DNA of 64,000 bases from Microbacterium sp. B35-30 (GTDB lineage Bacteria > Actinomycetota > Actinomycetes > Actinomycetales > Microbacteriaceae). The position numbers were made by a program, and so were the translations under genes. Positions 63,741-64,000 of this stretch are shown here, one piece after another. The first letter of the stretch is position 1, and every line of letters starts with the position of its first letter. Location: contig NZ_MWLQ01000001.1 in NCBI RefSeq assembly GCF_010634855.1, forward strand, positions 62,001 to 126,000, given 5' to 3'. The notes under the pieces were generated by a model. The model saw nothing but the letters and a program-made list of their open reading frames with translations. It searched no databases and was not told the DNA's origin.

Positions 63741-64000
63741 TCAGCGCCCTTGTTCGATGCCCCCGCCCCCGCCCTCGGCGTCGGCTGCGGGCGGCCCGCC
63801 GGTCGCGTGGTCCTCGTGGGCGTCGGGCAGCTCGCGCATGCTCCAGAACGGCCCGATCACGACGAAGAGGCACGCGAGCAGCTCGCCGCTCGCGGCGATC
63901 CACAGGGTGGGCACGGTGCCGATCCAGGTGCCGAGGGCGCCTGCGAGGAGGGCGCCGATGGGCATGACGCCCCAGACGACGAACCGGATCGAGGCGTTCA
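63741..64000 (-). CDS. MFS transporter, C-terminal part (start beyond window)
   Basis: The last ~85 residues of a major facilitator protein. NASIRFVVWGVMPIGALLAGALGTWIG and PTLWIAASGELLACLFVVIGPFW are the final two helices typical of the MFS_3/EntS-like exporters, followed by an acidic, Gly-rich tail. The 5' part lies outside the window, so family and substrate cannot be refined. Confidence 0.75.
   Translation of the reverse strand, partial: NASIRFVVWGVMPIGALLAGALGTWIGTVPTLWIAASGELLACLFVVIGPFWSMRELPDAHEDHATGGPPAADAEGGGGGIEQGR

Overview
The window comes from a high-GC Gram-positive chromosome, most likely a Microbacterium or close relative in the Microbacteriaceae. This is inferred from the roughly 70% GC, the dnaK-grpE-dnaJ-hspR operon with HAIR elements, the srsABC-like phenolic-lipid genes, sortase and choice-of-anchor proteins, SHOCT/DUF6325 proteins, and the very frequent octamer CGGATGCC/GGCATCCG. 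No tRNA, rRNA, transposase, phage gene or CRISPR array was seen. Genes are tightly packed and no stretch over 300 bases lacks a gene.

Layout. 1-6.0 kb (minus): assimilatory sulfate reduction (sulfite reductase, a 50-codon insert ORF, cysH, cysD, cysN, then a sulfonate/taurine-type binding lipoprotein cut by the window edge), with a siroheme chelatase next to it. 7-8.7 kb: two divergent MarR-like regulators with His-rich tails around a palindromic spacer. 8.7-16.5 kb: a VWA/solute-binding membrane protein, a small membrane protein, two MFS transporters and a KhtTU-type K+/H+ antiporter. 16.5-20.8 kb: the heat-shock operon. 20.9-25.2 kb: a membrane protein and a 1110-residue LPATG surface protein. 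25.3-41.1 kb: housekeeping and membrane genes (YjbR, amidohydrolase with TetR, DUF2252, two AI-2E family proteins, DUF998, ClC and K+ channels, a SHOCT/DUF6325 operon, an AbiEi-like protein, cardiolipin synthase, SulP). 41.2-48.2 kb: sulfatase module (two arylsulfatases, a HAD phosphatase, the formylglycine-generating enzyme). 49-55 kb: LLM oxidoreductase, two glycosyltransferases, GlxA-type regulator, small membrane proteins. 55.3-59.3 kb: a second SulP protein and an N-domain-less ClpB under a perfect HAIR element. 59.4-63.6 kb: UbiA prenyltransferase facing a type III PKS-methyltransferase-FAD hydroxylase operon. The window ends in a partial MFS gene.

Sulfur is a recurrent theme: sulfate activation and reduction, a sulfonate-type importer, two SulP proteins, and two sulfatases with their maturase. 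HspR, encoded in the dnaK operon, very probably represses both that operon and clpB.

The least-explained structure is a set of small dispersed palindromic repeats. Copies of two families lie in frame inside genes: near the N-termini of CysD and CysN, and in the interdomain linker of a glycosyltransferase. A separate insert of about 149 bp, flanked by 16-bp direct repeats, sits between the sulfite reductase gene and cysH and keeps stop/start overlaps on both sides. A second cross-cutting feature is a -10-like hexamer 6-7 bases before the start codon of about ten genes, suggesting leaderless transcripts.
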